This document shows, piece after piece, positions 17,324 to 25,829 of a DNA stretch of 64,000 bases (position 1 is the stretch's first letter; the number at the start of each line of letters is the position of its first letter). The stretch is from the NCBI GenBank assembly GCA_964383365.1, contig CAYLHF010000001.1, positions 62,001 through 126,000 of the forward strand, read 5' to 3'. The notes under the pieces were generated by a model that saw only the letters and a list, made by a program, of their open reading frames with translations, ran no database searches and was not told the origin of the DNA. This DNA is from CAYLHF01 sp964383365 (GTDB lineage Bacteria > Bacteroidota > Rhodothermia > Rhodothermales > UBA10348). Made by a program: the position numbers and the translations under genes.

Positions 17324-17788
17324 TCAATTGCCTCCACTTCTGAACAGGAGTAGCTCTGAAGAACCTCCCAGGGCATTGAGGATTCTGGACGTCCGACTGA
17401 GTTCCGGAAGAGCTATTTGTTGCAGGTCTATATCCCCGCTCAGCACCAATGCGTCTTTGTCGACGATCCCCGTGAACACGTCCACACGACTCGAGTCAGA
17501 GGCAAACCGAAGTGTCAGGTCAGGAAAATCGTAGGTTCCTGTGATCTGAATGTTCGTAGTACGAAAAACGGTTTGGGATTCGAGTTGAAACGTGCCTGAT
17601 CCCGATATATCCTTCGAGTCAATATCTATATCGAACGTTATGGAAAGTGGGAAGGGAGCATTGGGAAACACCGCAGTTCCATTCCACGTCCCCTGAATAT
17701 CCGGATCACCGGATCCACCGGAATCACAAGCCGTTGCCTGAAAAAGTGTCAGAATCGACAGCAAAAATATCTGAATCATTTTTCTCAT
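17324..17788 (-). CDS. Small lipoprotein of unknown function
   Basis: 154 residues from ATG 17788. The signal MRKMIQIFLLSILTLFQATAC ends in a lipobox-like cysteine followed by a Ser/Gly linker (DSGGSGDP). The mature part alternates beta strands (GTWNGTAVF, ITGTYDFPDLTLRF, LVLSGDIDL) in a pattern similar to small lipocalin-like or beta-sandwich proteins, but no family is recognised. It starts 16 nt after the tricorn-like protease stop on the same strand, so both are probably co-transcribed and co-exported. Confidence 0.7.
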   Translation of the reverse strand: MRKMIQIFLLSILTLFQATACDSGGSGDPDIQGTWNGTAVFPNAPFPLSITFDIDIDSKDISGSGTFQLESQTVFRTTNIQITGTYDFPDLTLRFASDSSRVDVFTGIVDKDALVLSGDIDLQQIALPELSRTSRILNALGGSSELLLFRSGGN

Positions 17789-17804
17789 TCTGATCGGTGA
17801 TGAA

Positions 17805-20800
17805 CTATTTCTTATCGAGATCCGCGAGTAAAACGCGGATAGCCCGTTCGAGTTGCTGATCTCTTCCTGATGAAAGTTCGGCGGGAAAGTTACCCTGGCG
17901 AACATCCGGTTCGAGTTGATGGTTTTCGAGCGGCCGACCATCCATCCCGTTAACCACGAGATTCGGGATTCCGAATACTATCTCACGGTCCTGAAGGCGT
18001 TCCCACCACACAAATGTACACGTTCCTGCCACCGGCATTCCGACCACCTTTCCGATACCGAGCGCCTGGTATGCGTACGGAAAACAATGGGCATCCGAAT
18101 AATTGGCAGCGCCCGCTAACACGATGGACGGTTTTGCCCATTTGTGTTGTGGTTCCATTCCAACGAGACGGCCCGAGCGCGTCGTGAATGTCATGTATTG
18201 TTTGCCAAGCAGGAACGTAGAAAGATCGTCCACGAGGTCTCCGCCCCCGTTGAATCGCGTATCGACGACCACGCCTTCCCGCGTTACCTGCTCTCCCATT
18301 AATTCTTCGATTACGGTCCGGTAGCTCGAATCATTCATACCGCGAACATGGACGTAGCCGAGACGCCCTCCAGAGAGGGAGTCGGTCAATTCACGTCGTC
18401 GATAGACCCATCGCTCGTAGGCGAGCTGGGATTCCGCCGACGCACTGATCGCCTTGATCCGTTGCTCCCACACCTTTCCTGATGCGGGGTTCTTAAACCC
18501 GAGACGGACATGTTTTCCCGGTTTTCGGTTCAATGCAGGCCAGACGTTGCTTCCCCCTGCAATCGACTTCCCGTCTATTGACGTAAGAATCGTACCCGGA
18601 CCTACGTCACTTCCGACTTCGTCCAGTGGCCCTTTCGGCATGATATCGGCGATCCGCATGCCTTCGCCCGTCCATTGCTGATCGAAGTACACCCCTATGG
18701 AAGCCGTCGCATCTCCGTCGCTGTCCCTCAGGCGATACCTCCCGCCGGTATGCGAAGCATTCAGTTCACCCAGAATTTCTGAAAAAAGTTCTGCCAGATC
18801 GTACTTGTTGGTGATAAAGGGTAAATAACGCGCATAGGTATCTCGGAGCCGATCCCAATCTGCCCCGTGAAGGTCGGGGTCGTAAAATTTTTCCCGAACC
18901 TGGCGCCACATGTGATTGAAAAAATAGGCACGCTCTGCGGCCGCGTCGAGCATCATTTCGCCGTTGAAACGGATGGTTTTCGCTTTCCCCGATGAGATCT
19001 CAACCCGGGATATTTTTGATCCTGCAAGCACAAATACATTCTTGCCCTCCTTGTCCAGTTCCAGCCGTCCACCGGACCCGGCGAGATGGACCAATATTTT
19101 AGTCTCCTTCGTCCGAAGATCAGTCTGCCAGAGATTGAATCCCTTCTCAAATTTTGCCAGATAGAGGAGCATTTTCCCATCGGGTGTTACGACGGCATCC
19201 GAAAGATTGGACGAATGGATGGTAAGTCGACGCTTGCGGTCTCTGATTCCATCGAGTTCTATTACAACCGGTTTTACCGTCCCTGTCTTTTTATCCGATT
19301 CTTTTTTCGAAGACGTCGCCTTGCCTTCGGTCTTGGTCGCATCGTCTTCAACCAACTCAGCTTCTTCTTTTGTAAGACGAAATCGATCGTACGCTTCCTG
19401 AGTAAAAAACATGGCATAGGCATCCGACTGCCCACCACCGGTGGACGCCATAGCGCGCATGCCGTCACGGGATGAAAACCACAGCATCATGTTCCCTCCC
19501 ATCATCCACTTGGGTCTGAAATCAGGAAAGCCGCTGCCGGTCAAATTGGTCACCGTACCCGATCCATCGGCCGGGACGAGTCCGACTTCCGTTGACCAGT
19601 ACGTCGGAAGGATATAGCTCACGAGCAGCCACTTGCTGTCGGGTGACCAGGAAAAATATTGATCCCCGTCGGAGTACGAGAAGAAATGGTCCCCTGAAAG
19701 AAGGGTCGATGTGGCGCGTGAGGAAACATCAAGTCGCTTCAGTGTGGTCCGGTTCTCGAGGTAGGCGATGCTCTTCCCGTCCGGGGAATACACGGGTTGA
19801 AACGTCTCGTCATCCGTCTGAAGGAGGGTCTTTTCGTCTACAATCGTTGCATTGAAAAAATATTTTTCATCCGTTCGAGCGATGGTAGACTCGTACAGAT
19901 TCCAGCTTCCATCCCGTTCTCCGGCGTATACGATACCTTTTCCGTCGGGTCGAAAGTCGATCGACCGTTCCTGCTCCGGTGTGTCCGTAATCTGCCGGGT
20001 AGTTCCTCCTTCGACCGATGTTGCAAAGACGTTTCCGCGAAATACAAAAGCGATCTCCTTTCCGTTCGGCGAGACCGTCATCTCGGAAGCCGACTCAGAT
20101 ACCTTCAGCAGCGTTCGATTCCGCACACCGGAGTCCCGGTTGATCTGGATGCTTACGGGCGTAGGCGTGCCACCCGGGCGCATGGTATATATCCGCCCAT
20201 CATGGACAAAACAGAGTCGGCCATCATCGGATCGACTTAAAAATCGAACCGGATCCGCGTCGAAATGCGTCAATTGCTTGCCGACTCCCTCCTCGAAAAA
20301 GATCGCATGGTGAATGTTGAGCGTACCGGATGCCTCCGAGAGATAGTACATCCCCTCTTCCGATTCGTCGAAAACGGCATTCCGATCTTCCCCGGAAAAT
20401 TCTGAAACAGGACGAAATCGTCCGGTGGCCGGTTCGTACAGGATGATATCCCGACTCGCCGAAGACGTATGATGCTTTCGCCATGGATCTTCAATTCCGG
20501 GTCTGTTTTCGTAGAGCATCTGTGTCCCTGAGGCGTTGAACTGGACGTGGTAGGCGGGGACGGTAAGCACCTGATAGACCCGACCTCCATGTACTCCGAC
20601 CCGGTACAACTCCGGGTGACGGGAAGTCGGAAAAGAACCACTTGCCGAATCGTCGAGTCGAGCAGACGAGAAGTAGACGTCCCGATCATCTACCGAGAAT
20701 GTGGACGGGAAATCATCTGATGAATGAAACGTAAGCCTTGTGGCCTGCCCTCCATGTATCGAAATCTCGAAAACATCGAAGTTGCCGAATCGGTCGGATG

Positions 20801-21131
20801 CAAATGCTACAGTCTGTCCGTCGTGGGAGATGACCGGCATGAAATCGTGTCCCGAATACGAGGTCAGCTGCACCGCCAGTCCTCCGGAGGCTTCGACCCG
20901 AAAGAGATCACCCTGATACGAAAACACGATTGTTTTTCCGTCCGGAGTGATGACCGGATATCGTAGCCAGAGCGGATCATCGGACTGCGCCGTGAATGAG
21001 GTAGCGGTGCTCCCCGTGTAATCATTCGAGACAGATGGGTCCGAGGCATGATAATCTGAGGCTAACGTATCCAGACCGAACCAGATCGAGCTTAGCAGGA
21101 TGACAAGAATCGCCGTTGAGAAAAATCGCAT
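17805..21131 (-). CDS. Exported tricorn-type S41 protease
   Basis: 1108 residues with a signal peptide (about 1-24). Two blocks of TolB/tricorn WD-like repeats follow (about 50-340 and 350-600; motifs TPDGKTIVFSYQGDLF, SHDGQTVAFASDRFGNFDVF). A charged Lys/Glu linker is at about 605-640. The tricorn C1 domain is at about 760-850 (LGELNASHTGGRYR), a PDZ domain at about 850-930 (GTILTSIDGKSI), and the S41 catalytic domain after that (RFNGGGDLVDDL). The likely nucleophile is S1012 in AANYSDAHCFPYAY. Family knowledge: tricorn proteases cut peptides fed through their propellers; here the signal peptide suggests periplasmic or surface peptide breakdown. A small lipoprotein follows 16 nt downstream. 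Confidence 0.92.
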   Translation of the reverse strand: MRFFSTAILVILLSSIWFGLDTLASDYHASDPSVSNDYTGSTATSFTAQSDDPLWLRYPVITPDGKTIVFSYQGDLFRVEASGGLAVQLTSYSGHDFMPVISHDGQTVAFASDRFGNFDVFEISIHGGQATRLTFHSSDDFPSTFSVDDRDVYFSSARLDDSASGSFPTSRHPELYRVGVHGGRVYQVLTVPAYHVQFNASGTQMLYENRPGIEDPWRKHHTSSASRDIILYEPATGRFRPVSEFSGEDRNAVFDESEEGMYYLSEASGTLNIHHAIFFEEGVGKQLTHFDADPVRFLSRSDDGRLCFVHDGRIYTMRPGGTPTPVSIQINRDSGVRNRTLLKVSESASEMTVSPNGKEIAFVFRGNVFATSVEGGTTRQITDTPEQERSIDFRPDGKGIVYAGERDGSWNLYESTIARTDEKYFFNATIVDEKTLLQTDDETFQPVYSPDGKSIAYLENRTTLKRLDVSSRATSTLLSGDHFFSYSDGDQYFSWSPDSKWLLVSYILPTYWSTEVGLVPADGSGTVTNLTGSGFPDFRPKWMMGGNMMLWFSSRDGMRAMASTGGGQSDAYAMFFTQEAYDRFRLTKEEAELVEDDATKTEGKATSSKKESDKKTGTVKPVVIELDGIRDRKRRLTIHSSNLSDAVVTPDGKMLLYLAKFEKGFNLWQTDLRTKETKILVHLAGSGGRLELDKEGKNVFVLAGSKISRVEISSGKAKTIRFNGEMMLDAAAERAYFFNHMWRQVREKFYDPDLHGADWDRLRDTYARYLPFITNKYDLAELFSEILGELNASHTGGRYRLRDSDGDATASIGVYFDQQWTGEGMRIADIMPKGPLDEVGSDVGPGTILTSIDGKSIAGGSNVWPALNRKPGKHVRLGFKNPASGKVWEQRIKAISASAESQLAYERWVYRRRELTDSLSGGRLGYVHVRGMNDSSYRTVIEELMGEQVTREGVVVDTRFNGGGDLVDDLSTFLLGKQYMTFTTRSGRLVGMEPQHKWAKPSIVLAGAANYSDAHCFPYAYQALGIGKVVGMPVAGTCTFVWWERLQDREIVFGIPNLVVNGMDGRPLENHQLEPDVRQGNFPAELSSGRDQQLERAIRVLLADLDKK

Positions 21132-21262
21132 GGTGGACGTGAGTAGAGGTGAACAGGTATCGGAGGTTCTCGATGTCGGCGTGCAAGGTCTAGATGACCG
21201 TTCGCATTAGCAAGCCGAATCGATGGTGTGTATTTTTCTGTCTCCACATTAAGAGGCCATCT

Positions 21263-21535
21263 GTGTACGAATTGATTGGAAAGCGGGTTCGCGTTCATCT
21301 CTATAGCCGCGACGGTATCGCGGTAGGAACGGTCGAAGGACGCGTCGCCGATTTCGCCGCAAGCGTTGAAGTCGCTGACGGCATGCAAAAAGATCTGGTG
21401 TACGTGGTCGATATTTCGACAGGCGACCCAGACGTTCCGTATAAAAATAGCTCGGGCGAAGAGAATGAATCCTGGTTTGCCGTACAGGATGTGGAGGTTG
21501 TAGTAGACGAGGGCCCCCGCCTCTTCATGAATTAG
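21263..21535 (+). CDS. Small conserved-looking hypothetical protein
   Basis: 90 residues from GTG 21263, which has AGAGG 6 nt upstream. The sequence is beta-rich and acidic (LIGKRVRVHLYSRDG, AVGTVEGRVADF, LVYVVDIS), suggesting a small barrel or Sm/PRC-like fold, without a confident family. The frame is open to ATG 21194, but that extension is basic and Cys-rich and does not look like part of the fold. It ends 10 bp before an assembly gap, divergent from the tricorn-like gene. Confidence 0.6.
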   Translation: MYELIGKRVRVHLYSRDGIAVGTVEGRVADFAASVEVADGMQKDLVYVVDISTGDPDVPYKNSSGEENESWFAVQDVEVVVDEGPRLFMN

Positions 21536-21545
21536 TGCTACGGGC

Positions 21546-21645
21546 NNNNNNNNNNNNNNNNNNNNNNNNNNNNNNNNNNNNNNNNNNNNNNNNNNNNNNN
21601 NNNNNNNNNNNNNNNNNNNNNNNNNNNNNNNNNNNNNNNNNNNNN
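21546..21645. other. Assembly gap (100 N), true missing sequence likely
   Basis: Unlike three other gaps here, the flanks are not duplicated. The right flank holds two near-copies of GGGCGAGGTGC (from 21658 and 21678), so a short tandem repeat may have stopped assembly. Confidence 0.85.
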
Positions 21646-21655
21646 GCAGGGGGCA

Positions 21656-21817
21656 ATGGGCGAGGTGCCCGGTGCAGCGGGCGAGGTGCGAAAAGACTAC
21701 TCCAACACCCATCCGGAGGCTTATCTCCAGTACGTCCGTGAAACGATCGAGGCTCCTGACGTCACCCAGAGGCATCTGGGAGCATCTGTTTTCACTGTTT
21801 TTAGACCTTTCATCTGA
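21656..21817 (+). CDS. Possible small ORF or 3' end of a gene entering from the gap
   Basis: From ATG 21656 the frame gives 53 residues beginning MGEVPGAAGEVRKDYSNTH and ending in TGA 21815-21817. The frame is also open back to the gap edge, so the start may lie within the missing sequence. Composition (RKDYSNTHPEAYLQYV, then a hydrophobic tail FTVFRPFI) is coding-like but matches nothing I know. It stops 18 nt before the polyketide synthase start and could be the first gene of that operon. A CCCAGA-GGCA-TCTGGG hairpin lies in its 3' part (21765-21780). Confidence 0.3.
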   Translation: MGEVPGAAGEVRKDYSNTHPEAYLQYVRETIEAPDVTQRHLGASVFTVFRPFI

Positions 21818-21835
21818 TTGAGGAAATCCAAATTA

Positions 21836-23005
21836 TTGAGTTGTGCCATTCACCACATCGAGACACTCGTTCCCGAATTTTCGTACAGTCAGGCGTTCAT
21901 CGGGGAAATAATGAAGAGTCATCTCCCGTCGGGCGGTAAGACAGAGCGCGTACTGAATCGCATCTACAGACACTCGGGGATTGACACCCGGCACAGCGTG
22001 ATCGGGGATTACGCCCCCGTCGGAATCGGTCGCGAACATATTGGAGACCATTCAACAAGGACCCCTGGATCGGAGCGTGATCCCAACGCCGGTGAGGGTA
22101 TTTTTTTCGACCCGCAACAAGGTAGATTCCTCTCGCCCGGCACGGGGGCACGAAATGAACTGTATACCCATGAAGCCAGGAGCCTCTTCTCCCGGGTCGC
22201 GGCCGCCTGTATGGATCATTCGACGTTTTCGAAACAGGACGTGACGCACGTAATAACGGTCTCCTGCACCGGCTTTTTTGCGCCCGGTCCTGACTATTAT
22301 GTGGTAAGAGACCTGGGCCTTCGGCCGGAGACGGAGCGGGTCCATATCGGTTTTATGGGATGCTACGCCGCATTTACGGCTCTCAGAATGGCCCGTGCCA
22401 TCTGTGCACTCGTCCCCGACGCCGTCGTGCTCATCGTGAGCGTGGAACTCTGTACACTCCATCTCGAGCCATCCGAAGTCCTGGACAATATTATCGCATG
22501 CTCGGTGTTTGCCGACGGGGCGGCCGCCGCGGTCGTGAGTTCGAGAGAGCGACCTCGAGCTGGCCGTTCGCTGATCATCGACGAACTTGCCTCGACAATT
22601 GCCCCGGACAGCGAAGCAGATATGGCCTGGACCATCGGTGATCGTGGCTTTGAAATGGTACTCTCCACCTACGTCCCGCGCATCCTGGAGGCAAATGTGG
22701 CCGGCATGGTCGGTGATTTACTCGGCAGATCCGCGATCCATCCATCGGATGTAGACCACTGGGCGATCCATCCGGGGGGAAGAGCCATTCTCGATAAGAT
22801 CGAGAAAGCCCTCTCTTTACCGGAAAAGGCGCTGGATACGCCCCGCCGGGTTCTCCGGGAAAACGGAAATATGAGTAGTGCCACGATTTTTTTCGTACTG
22901 AATGCCATGATGTGCGACCCGGACGTCGGTAAAGGAGATCGGCTATGTGCACTGGCCTTCGGACCGGGTCTCACCGTAGAATCCGGCCTCCTGACACGAG
23001 CCTGA
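21836..23005 (+). CDS. Type III polyketide synthase (chalcone/stilbene synthase family)
   Basis: About 389 residues, the usual length. The catalytic triad is visible: C144 in VSCTGFFAPGPDYY, H312 in HWAIHPGGRAI, and N345 in the GNMSSA motif. Family knowledge: these homodimers extend acyl-CoA starters with malonyl-CoA and cyclise the chain to pyrones, resorcinols or resorcylic acids; product length cannot be read from sequence. TTG 21836 follows GAGGA by 11 nt, the same spacing seen at thrA; TTG 21818, touching the preceding TGA, is an alternative. It is followed by a methyltransferase (21 nt) and an FAD monooxygenase, forming a compact biosynthetic operon. Confidence 0.93.
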   Translation: MSCAIHHIETLVPEFSYSQAFIGEIMKSHLPSGGKTERVLNRIYRHSGIDTRHSVIGDYAPVGIGREHIGDHSTRTPGSERDPNAGEGIFFDPQQGRFLSPGTGARNELYTHEARSLFSRVAAACMDHSTFSKQDVTHVITVSCTGFFAPGPDYYVVRDLGLRPETERVHIGFMGCYAAFTALRMARAICALVPDAVVLIVSVELCTLHLEPSEVLDNIIACSVFADGAAAAVVSSRERPRAGRSLIIDELASTIAPDSEADMAWTIGDRGFEMVLSTYVPRILEANVAGMVGDLLGRSAIHPSDVDHWAIHPGGRAILDKIEKALSLPEKALDTPRRVLRENGNMSSATIFFVLNAMMCDPDVGKGDRLCALAFGPGLTVESGLLTRA

Positions 23006-23026
23006 CCTCACCATGCTCAGATTGCC

Positions 23027-23719
23027 ATGAATCTGATCCTCAGAAACAGGAATCCCGGTCTCGTCGAACGAATGGACGACCCGTTGTGTGACCGGAAAAT
23101 GCTGTTCCGGACATATGACCGATTCCACATCATCAACCGATTGATCTCAGGTTGGAGACGAATCTATCTCCAGTACGTCCGGCCAGAACTGTCGGGGGGT
23201 GCGACGAGTATTCTGGATGTGGGCTGTGGAGGTGGTGACATAACTCGACGCCTGGCAGAATGGGCTGCAAGGGACAGCTTCCCGGTTCAAATTACCGGAA
23301 TTGACCCCGACGAACGAGCGCTTGAGTACATCTCGACCCGTGTGTTTCCCCGGTCCATTACGTTCCGAGCCGTCACCACGAGTGATCTCGTACGCGAGGG
23401 GGCTTCCTTCGATCTGGTCCTGTCGAATCATCTCCTCCATCACCTGGGTGACTCAGACCTCATGGCACTTCTGGATGATTCCTCCGCTCTCGCCAGGAGG
23501 CTCGTCATCCACAATGATATCAGGCGAGACGATCTCGCCTACGCCGGATTTCTGTCGACCCTGCCCTTCTTCCCGGGATCCTTTATCACCGTAGATGGAC
23601 TTACCTCGATCCGTCGAAGCTTTACGCCATCGGAATTGGAGCCACTCCTGCCCGCCGGATGGGCGGTCCGACGGATGGCCCTCTTCAGAAACCTGATTTA
23701 TTGGAGACCCCTTGACTGA
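23027..23719 (+). CDS. Class I SAM-dependent methyltransferase
   Basis: 230 residues. Motif I is ILDVGCGGGDITRRLA, the acidic end of strand 2 is GIDPDERAL, and a later LVLSNHLLHHL matches the UbiE-like core. The N-terminus (LVERMDDPLCDRKMLFRTYDRF) is typical of methyltransferases placed beside type III PKS genes in Bacteroidota. It probably methylates the phenolic product of the upstream synthase, by O- or C-methylation. It starts 21 nt after the PKS stop, and its last 8 nt overlap the monooxygenase start, so translation of the three is likely coupled. Confidence 0.88.
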   Translation: MNLILRNRNPGLVERMDDPLCDRKMLFRTYDRFHIINRLISGWRRIYLQYVRPELSGGATSILDVGCGGGDITRRLAEWAARDSFPVQITGIDPDERALEYISTRVFPRSITFRAVTTSDLVREGASFDLVLSNHLLHHLGDSDLMALLDDSSALARRLVIHNDIRRDDLAYAGFLSTLPFFPGSFITVDGLTSIRRSFTPSELEPLLPAGWAVRRMALFRNLIYWRPLD

Positions 23720-24893
23720 CCGACCGGACATATTGATTGTAGGCGCGGGGCCCGTCGGCCTGTATCTGGGGTGCCTGTTGGCTCAGCGCGGCATTTCCTT
23801 CGTCATCGTCGAATCACGGGCGGAAAGGACCCGGCACAGCCGCTCTATAGGAATCCACCCTCCTGCTCTCGAAATGATGGAGGAGATCGGGATCGTAGAT
23901 TCGCTTATCGCTGCCGGGATTAAAGTCTCGGGTGGTATCGCCTTCGGATCGACCCATCGTTTGGGCCGGCTCTCTTTCGCTTCGTGTCCACCGCCGTACC
24001 GATTCGTCCTGTCTCTCCCCCAACACGTGACAGAGACCATTCTGGAGGAGCGGCTCGAACAACTCGCTCCCGGTCGAATACGAAGAGATACGACCCTGCA
24101 TGATTTTACGATCGGCGAAACGGGCGTCCGGTCAACGGTCAATGATCCGGACGGAGCGAAAACGATAGAATCGGGATTGTTGGTCGGGTGCGATGGCATT
24201 TTATCCACCGTCCGAACGCTTGCGGCTATCCGATGGGAAGGAGGTCGTTATCCGGATACCTATGTCATGGGCGACTATTCGGACAACACGTCGTTCGGAA
24301 GTGATGCCGCCATTTTTCTGCATCGAGACGGCCTCGTAGAATCCTTCCCGCTACCGGGTGGACGTCGACGATGGGTAGTAAAAACGGAACACCTGCAGGA
24401 AGACCTGACACCGGAGGAATTATCGTCAGTCGTTTATTCCCGTACCCGGCGTAAACCTGCTCCCGAATCGAATACGATGATCAGTGCATTCGGTGTGCAG
24501 CACCGCATGGCCGCACCCTACGCTGACGGCAGGGTATTTCTGGCGGGTGATGCGGCGCATATCATCAGCCCCATCGGTGGGCAGGGGATGAACCTGGGAT
24601 GGATGGATGCACGGGAACTCGCCTCCCGGATCGCACCGACGGGTAGAGATCAGAACCCATCACTCATGAGCAACCAGGAGCTTCATTCTCTGGCGGTCGC
24701 TTACACGTCATCCCGGCGCCGCGCCACGTCGGTTGCTCTGAAACGTGCATCGTTCAACATGTATCTCGGACGCCGTCAGATCTGGGCACTCCCGAAGATC
24801 CTGTTGGTGGGCCTCATCCTGCACTCCCCGATGGCCGGATTCTTTGCCAGGCGTTTCAGCATGAGAGGAGTGCCTGATGTCCTTTCGCGTTAG
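23712..24893 (+). CDS. FAD-dependent aromatic monooxygenase / oxidoreductase
   Basis: 393 residues. The N-terminal dinucleotide fold is ILIVGAGPVGLYLGCLLAQR with the acidic ribose-binding VIVESRAE; the mid-protein VGCDGILSTVR is the DG motif; and VFLAGDAAHIISPIGGQGMN is the GD motif. This is the group A flavin hydroxylase plan (PHBH fold). TTG 23712 overlaps the methyltransferase stop by 8 nt. Together with the PKS and methyltransferase it suggests hydroxylation of a polyketide phenol to a catechol or quinone. The C-terminal helix (LPKILLVGLILHSPMAGFFA) is hydrophobic and may touch the membrane. The stop overlaps the convergent amidotransferase gene by 4 bp. Confidence 0.9.
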   Translation: MTDRPDILIVGAGPVGLYLGCLLAQRGISFVIVESRAERTRHSRSIGIHPPALEMMEEIGIVDSLIAAGIKVSGGIAFGSTHRLGRLSFASCPPPYRFVLSLPQHVTETILEERLEQLAPGRIRRDTTLHDFTIGETGVRSTVNDPDGAKTIESGLLVGCDGILSTVRTLAAIRWEGGRYPDTYVMGDYSDNTSFGSDAAIFLHRDGLVESFPLPGGRRRWVVKTEHLQEDLTPEELSSVVYSRTRRKPAPESNTMISAFGVQHRMAAPYADGRVFLAGDAAHIISPIGGQGMNLGWMDARELASRIAPTGRDQNPSLMSNQELHSLAVAYTSSRRRATSVALKRASFNMYLGRRQIWALPKILLVGLILHSPMAGFFARRFSMRGVPDVLSR

Positions 24894-25707
24894 AGCGTGG
24901 TTCGTGTGACGCTCATATCGGGTTGAATATGGATGATCGTTCCCTCGGGGACCTCATTCCACAACTCATCATCGGTCACCGGCTCAGATGCCACGGCCAG
25001 GGCGCGGTATCCCGACTCGTTTCCATCATGGGTGTGCTTTTCTCCGCCGCAGACATTGCAGGGATGCACAGCATCTCGATGCGTCGTCCAGAGCGTCCGG
25101 CCCCGCCGCACCGTAATGGTCTCTCGTCCATCCGTGAGAATGATGTTCAACGCCAACTCCGCGCCAGAATCGACCTGTTGCGAGAGGTCGTCGATGGTAC
25201 TGAGTCCCTTTGCGACGACGTACGGTAAGGATTTGTCCGCCAGTTGCTCGCGAAGCGAAAGCAGGTAATGGAAAATGAGTTCGGAGTCGGTATCTCCGGC
25301 GATTTCGTTCCGGTGCCCTGCCGACATCGTCTCGAGTAAACGGGGGCGCACACCTTCGATAGCACCGATCGTTCCGTTATGCGCCAGAAGCCAGGAATTG
25401 CTTTCGAAGGGATGAGTGTTCTCTCTGGAGATATGCCCCACGGTCGCGCGCCGGACATGTGCTACTACATTTTTCGTATGAATATGCGCCGNNNNNNNNN
25501 NNNNNNNNNNNNNNNNNNNNNNNNNNNNNNNNNNNNNNNNNNNNNNNNNNNNNNNNNNNNNNNNNNNNNNNNNNNNNNNNNNNNNNNNNNNCCCACGGTC
25601 GCGCGCCGGACATGTGCTACTACATTTTTCGTATGAATATGCGCCGTTGGAACGGGCACCGCTCGTGCCCTCCGATTCAGCATGAGGGGAATTTCAACGT
25701 TGCGCAA
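24890..25707 (-). CDS. Class II glutamine amidotransferase (YafJ-like), 5'-truncated, across a false gap
   Basis: Downstream of the gap the protein reads HISRENTHPF, then LLAHNGTIGAI, SDSE-like DTDSELIFHYLL, and ends with an insert holding two cysteine pairs (CNVCGG). These are hallmarks of GATase_6/YafJ-type glutaminases. Upstream of the gap the frame encodes VPVPTAHIHTKNVVAHVRRATVG. Removing the gap and one 55-nt flank joins the two exactly in frame. However, the frame meets a stop 5' (25723-25725), leaving only about 27 residues before VVAHVRRAT, where the family normally has about 70, including the catalytic Cys2. No MCRLxG start is visible before the divergent M16 gene. The gene is either truncated or mis-joined. 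Confidence 0.65.
25492..25591. other. Assembly gap (100 N) with duplicated 55-nt flanks
   Basis: Bases 25437-25491 and 25592-25646 are identical over exactly 55 nt, so the two contigs probably overlap here and the gap is not real. Collapsing it restores the amidotransferase frame. Confidence 0.9.
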
Positions 25708-25829
25708 CTCTGGTCTTCGGAATCAGTAGTATGGAAGCTCGACTTCACCTGTTGAATTCGGGCCGTGACACCGACCCGTGTCGAACTGCTGTGTCGAACG
25801 AATCCCCTCCATATCATTCGCCCTTCGTT

